DNA of 64,000 bases from Bacteroidales bacterium UBA6397 (lineage in GTDB: Bacteria; Bacteroidota; Bacteroidia; Bacteroidales; UBA932): assembly GCA_002439875.1 (NCBI GenBank), contig DJQB01000013.1:1-64000 (forward strand). The letters are read 5' to 3'. The notes beneath the pieces are model-generated. The model was given only the letters and a program-made list of their open reading frames with translations. It was not told where the DNA came from and did not search any database. How positions within the stretch are numbered: position 1 is the first letter of the stretch; every line of letters begins with the position of its first letter. The position numbers and the translations under genes were made by a program. Below, piece after piece: positions 61,385 to 64,000 of the stretch.

Positions 61385-64000
61385 ATGGCAAATGAACTGA
61401 CAAATCCAGACTATTTGTTTGAGGTCAGCTGGGAAGTGTGCAACAAGGTCGGTGGGATCTACACCGTGATCGCTACCAAGTCTCTATACCTGAAGCAGCA
61501 GCTTCACAACCACCACATCCTGATTGGCCCCGATGTCTGGATGGACACTGAAAACAATCCGGATTTCATCGAGGATCAGCATCTGTACAGTATGTGGAAG
61601 GCGCAGGCCGCATCTGAGGGAATCCGAGTAAGAATAGGCAGATGGAACGTTCCCGGGAATCCCATCGCGATATTAGTGGACTTTAAGCAATTTCTTACAG
61701 TCCAGAATGACATACTGTCGAAGTACTGGGAGTGCTTCAAGGTCGATTCCATCACCGGAAATTGGGATTACAAGGAAAATTTCTTGTTTGGCTACGCTGC
61801 CGGAAAAGTGATAGAGAGCTTCAGGAACTTCAACCTGAGCGCGTCTGACAAGGTTTTGGCACAGTTCCATGAATGGCAGACAGGGGCGGGACTCCTTTAC
61901 CTTAAATATAAGCAGCTACCTGTCGCTACCGTCTTCACGACCCATGCCACGGTGGTAGGACGCTGCATCGCCGGCAACAACCTGCCTCTGTACGATTCGA
62001 TGAATCTTTACGATGGAGACCAGAAGGCCCGACAGTTCAATGTGATTGCCCGTCACTCACTTGAGAAGAAATCGGCTCAGAACGCTGACATATTTACAAC
62101 AGTCAGTGAAATTACCGCGAAAGAGTGTGAGCGGTTCCTCCAACGCAAGGTGGATGTCGTGACACCGAACGGCTTCGAGAACAGTTTCACTCCGGCCACG
62201 GATGAGGAATATGACGGGAAACGCCGCGCCGCGCGTGCCAAGTTGATAGAGGTCGCCACAGCGATGTCGGGCGAGGAGGTGTCAAAGGATGCTATTCTCA
62301 TAGGCATCGGTGGACGTTATGAATATCGTAACAAAGGCATTGATGTCTTCATCGACGCTCTCAAGAAGCTTCAGGACACCGAGGCGCAAGGTCGTGACAT
62401 TCAGGCGTTCATCATGATTCCTTCCGGCCACAACGGAGCCGACAAGGATCTGGTCGCCAAACTCTCCGGTACCGGTTCAGCGGACTACACAACACAGGTC
62501 TCCCACTATCTGATGGACAGTGAATATGATGCCATCACCCATCGATTCAAGGAGTTGGGCCTTTCCAATGCCAAGGGAAGCCGCGTGAAGGTCTATTTCA
62601 TTCCATCCTATCTGAACGGAGCTGACGGTGTGTTCAACATGAAGTACTACGACCTGCTCGTGGGCCTTGACCTGACTCTCTTCCCGTCATATTACGAACC
62701 GTGGGGCTACACTCCGTTGGAGAGCCTTGCGTTCAGCATTCCGTCACTTACCACAAGTCTGGCCGGATTCGGCCTTTGGGTAAGGTCGCATTATGACAAG
62801 GAGCATCCCGGCATCACTGTCCTTGACAGAAATGACTCGAACTATTTCGAGGTCGTTGATGGAGTCGTGGCTAGAATCAAGGAGGTTGCCGCCCTTGACA
62901 GCGAAGGCCGCAAGGCCTATATGGCCTCTGCCAAGGATGTCTCCACGATAGCCTTGTGGGAAAAACAGATCCAGTATTACAAGGAAGCATATTCAAAGGC
63001 CATTGAGAAAGTTGTCGAGGCCAAAGGTGCTTTCCCGGATGAACTAAATGAAGAAAAAACAATGGCTTACAAGAAGATAGAAATCAACAACCCTACATGG
63101 AAGAGTGTGATGGTGACCCGTCACCTTCCAGAGACAATCTCCGGACTTGAGACCCTTTCCAAGAACCTTTGGTGGTGCTGGAATGAGTCCGCCAAGTCCC
63201 TTTTCAAATCAATCGACCCTGAGATTTGGCACGACACCAACCATAATCCTATGGCCTTGCTTGACGCTGTGAGCCTCAAGAGATTCAAGACCTTGGCAAA
63301 GGACGAGGCTTTTCTTGGGGAACTCAAGTCCGTTATGGACGAGTTCAACGCCTATATGGCCCTCAAGGCTGAGCGCAAGGATCCTTCCATAGCGTATTTC
63401 TGTATGGAATATGGTCTTGACACCTCATTGAAGATCTACTCTGGCGGTCTCGGACTTCTGGCTGGTGACTATCTCAAGGAGACCAGCGACATGAATGTCA
63501 ACCTTGTGGCTGTCGGTCTTCTGTACCGTTACGGCTATTTCACCCAGATCATCACCGGTCAAGGTGAGCAGGTCGCCCGTTACGATGCGCAGGACTTCAC
63601 GAAAATTCCTGCCGAGCCTGTGATGGATGCTTCCGGCAACTGGAAGACCGCAAGTGTCGCTTTTCCGGGAAGAACGATAACTGCAAGGATATGGAAGGTG
63701 GCTGTGGGGCGTACTGATCTCTATCTGCTTGACACAGACTATGAAGCGAACTCTCCGGAGGATCGTCAGGTGACATATCACCTCTACGGAGGCGACTGGG
63801 AGAACCGCCTGAAGCAGGAACTGCTGCTCGGAGTCGGCGGCATCAGGGCCCTCAGAAACCTTGGCATCAATCCTCAGATCTACCATTGCAACGAGGGACA
63901 CGCCGCGTTCACCGGACTTGAGAGGCTTCGTGAGTATATTCAGAATGACAATCTTGACTTCGGAGAGGCTCTTGAGGTCGTAAGGGCTTCCTCGCTATTC
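61385..64000 (+). CDS. GT3 glycogen synthase fused to GT35 alpha-glucan phosphorylase (partial)
   Basis: The frame from ATG 61385 has no stop through the window end, giving at least 872 residues. Residues ~1-555 are a eukaryote-type glycogen synthase: EVSWEVCNKVGGIYTVIATK, FTTHATVVGRCIAGNN, FTTVSEITAKE, VVTPNGFEN and FPSYYEPWGYTPLES. After a short acidic linker (ELNEEKT), an in-frame ATG at 63062 begins MAYKKIEINNPTWKSV, followed by the DUF3417 region (ETISGLETLSKNLWWCWNES) and the phosphorylase core (IAYFCMEYGLDTSLKIYSGGLGLLAGD, YHCNEGHAAFTGLERL). The pyridoxal-phosphate site would lie beyond the window. The synthesis and breakdown enzymes are thus one chain here, unless the ATG at 63062 is also used. 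Fifth gene of the operon. Confidence 0.9.
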   Translation, partial: MANELTNPDYLFEVSWEVCNKVGGIYTVIATKSLYLKQQLHNHHILIGPDVWMDTENNPDFIEDQHLYSMWKAQAASEGIRVRIGRWNVPGNPIAILVDFKQFLTVQNDILSKYWECFKVDSITGNWDYKENFLFGYAAGKVIESFRNFNLSASDKVLAQFHEWQTGAGLLYLKYKQLPVATVFTTHATVVGRCIAGNNLPLYDSMNLYDGDQKARQFNVIARHSLEKKSAQNADIFTTVSEITAKECERFLQRKVDVVTPNGFENSFTPATDEEYDGKRRAARAKLIEVATAMSGEEVSKDAILIGIGGRYEYRNKGIDVFIDALKKLQDTEAQGRDIQAFIMIPSGHNGADKDLVAKLSGTGSADYTTQVSHYLMDSEYDAITHRFKELGLSNAKGSRVKVYFIPSYLNGADGVFNMKYYDLLVGLDLTLFPSYYEPWGYTPLESLAFSIPSLTTSLAGFGLWVRSHYDKEHPGITVLDRNDSNYFEVVDGVVARIKEVAALDSEGRKAYMASAKDVSTIALWEKQIQYYKEAYSKAIEKVVEAKGAFPDELNEEKTMAYKKIEINNPTWKSVMVTRHLPETISGLETLSKNLWWCWNESAKSLFKSIDPEIWHDTNHNPMALLDAVSLKRFKTLAKDEAFLGELKSVMDEFNAYMALKAERKDPSIAYFCMEYGLDTSLKIYSGGLGLLAGDYLKETSDMNVNLVAVGLLYRYGYFTQIITGQGEQVARYDAQDFTKIPAEPVMDASGNWKTASVAFPGRTITARIWKVAVGRTDLYLLDTDYEANSPEDRQVTYHLYGGDWENRLKQELLLGVGGIRALRNLGINPQIYHCNEGHAAFTGLERLREYIQNDNLDFGEALEVVRASSLF

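Noticed and set aside
1..64000. tRNA or rRNA genes, replication origin, prophage
   Set aside because: No cloverleaf-like or rRNA sequence, DnaA-box cluster or phage gene set was recognised by eye; a covariance-model scan would be decisive.

Overview
The window is a chromosomal segment of a member of the Bacteroidota, most likely an uncultured or gut-type member of the Bacteroidales with moderate GC (roughly 50-53% by eye). The evidence is a SusC/SusD outer-membrane uptake pair, many lipoproteins with Bacteroidota-type lipoboxes, ExbB/ExbD proteins with a signal peptide on ExbB, a Porin_10-like outer-membrane protein, a GT3-type glycogen synthase cluster, and several promoters that fit the Bacteroidota consensus (TTTG, 19-21 bases, TAnnTTTG) rather than the E. 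coli -35/-10 type. The genus assignment is inference.

Layout. 1-813 is the 3' part of a leucine-rich-repeat surface protein carrying a nine-G tract. 814-3989 is an accessory island: a REP-associated tyrosine transposase (RAYT-like, HUH/Y1 family) with an unusual repetitive N-terminal extension, flanked on both sides by decayed REP-like palindromes and by two direct copies of a composite repeat module. 3990-24046 is mostly minus-strand housekeeping: efp; cmk-ispH; an orphan sigma-54-type response regulator (plus strand); the tightly packed run asnS-udk-tonB-like-periplasmic protein-acyl-CoA ligase-dCMP deaminase-S41 protease; exbB-small membrane protein-exbD-exbD; tatD-ansA; dprA (plus strand); NUDIX-queA. 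24174-27628 is a plus-strand run: pyrE, SRPBCC protein, RNA m5C methyltransferase, TPR protein.

27700-37748 is a SusC/SusD-like uptake locus read on the minus strand: susC, susD, a HExxH zinc metallohydrolase lipoprotein, a DUF4302 lipoprotein and two tandem SUMF1-like lipoproteins. As written, the SusC signal peptide is separated from the mature protein by a one-base frameshift in an A4 run. 37989-45677 holds a BASS-like carrier, the sulfate assimilation genes cysD-cysN-cysH (APS reductase route) and a phosphate ABC transporter in which PstS and PstC are one polypeptide.

45916-54474 holds secreted hydrolases and envelope proteins: alpha/beta hydrolase, M13 metallopeptidase, an FtsX/LolC-like permease, an MltF-like lytic transglycosylase and a putative porin with a glycine-rich tail. 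54701-64000 is a glycogen operon: branching enzyme, debranching enzyme, GT4 glycosyltransferase, GH57 amylase with a lysine-rich tail, and a GT3 glycogen synthase fused in frame to a GT35 alpha-glucan phosphorylase that runs off the window.

Two signals cut across gene boundaries. The hexamer GAATAT/ATATTC occurs about 125-130 times (counted by eye) where about 26-31 are expected, in all reading frames and in intergenic DNA. REP-like sequence from the island also occurs at the 3' end of ispH. No tRNA, rRNA, CRISPR array, prophage or replication origin was recognised.
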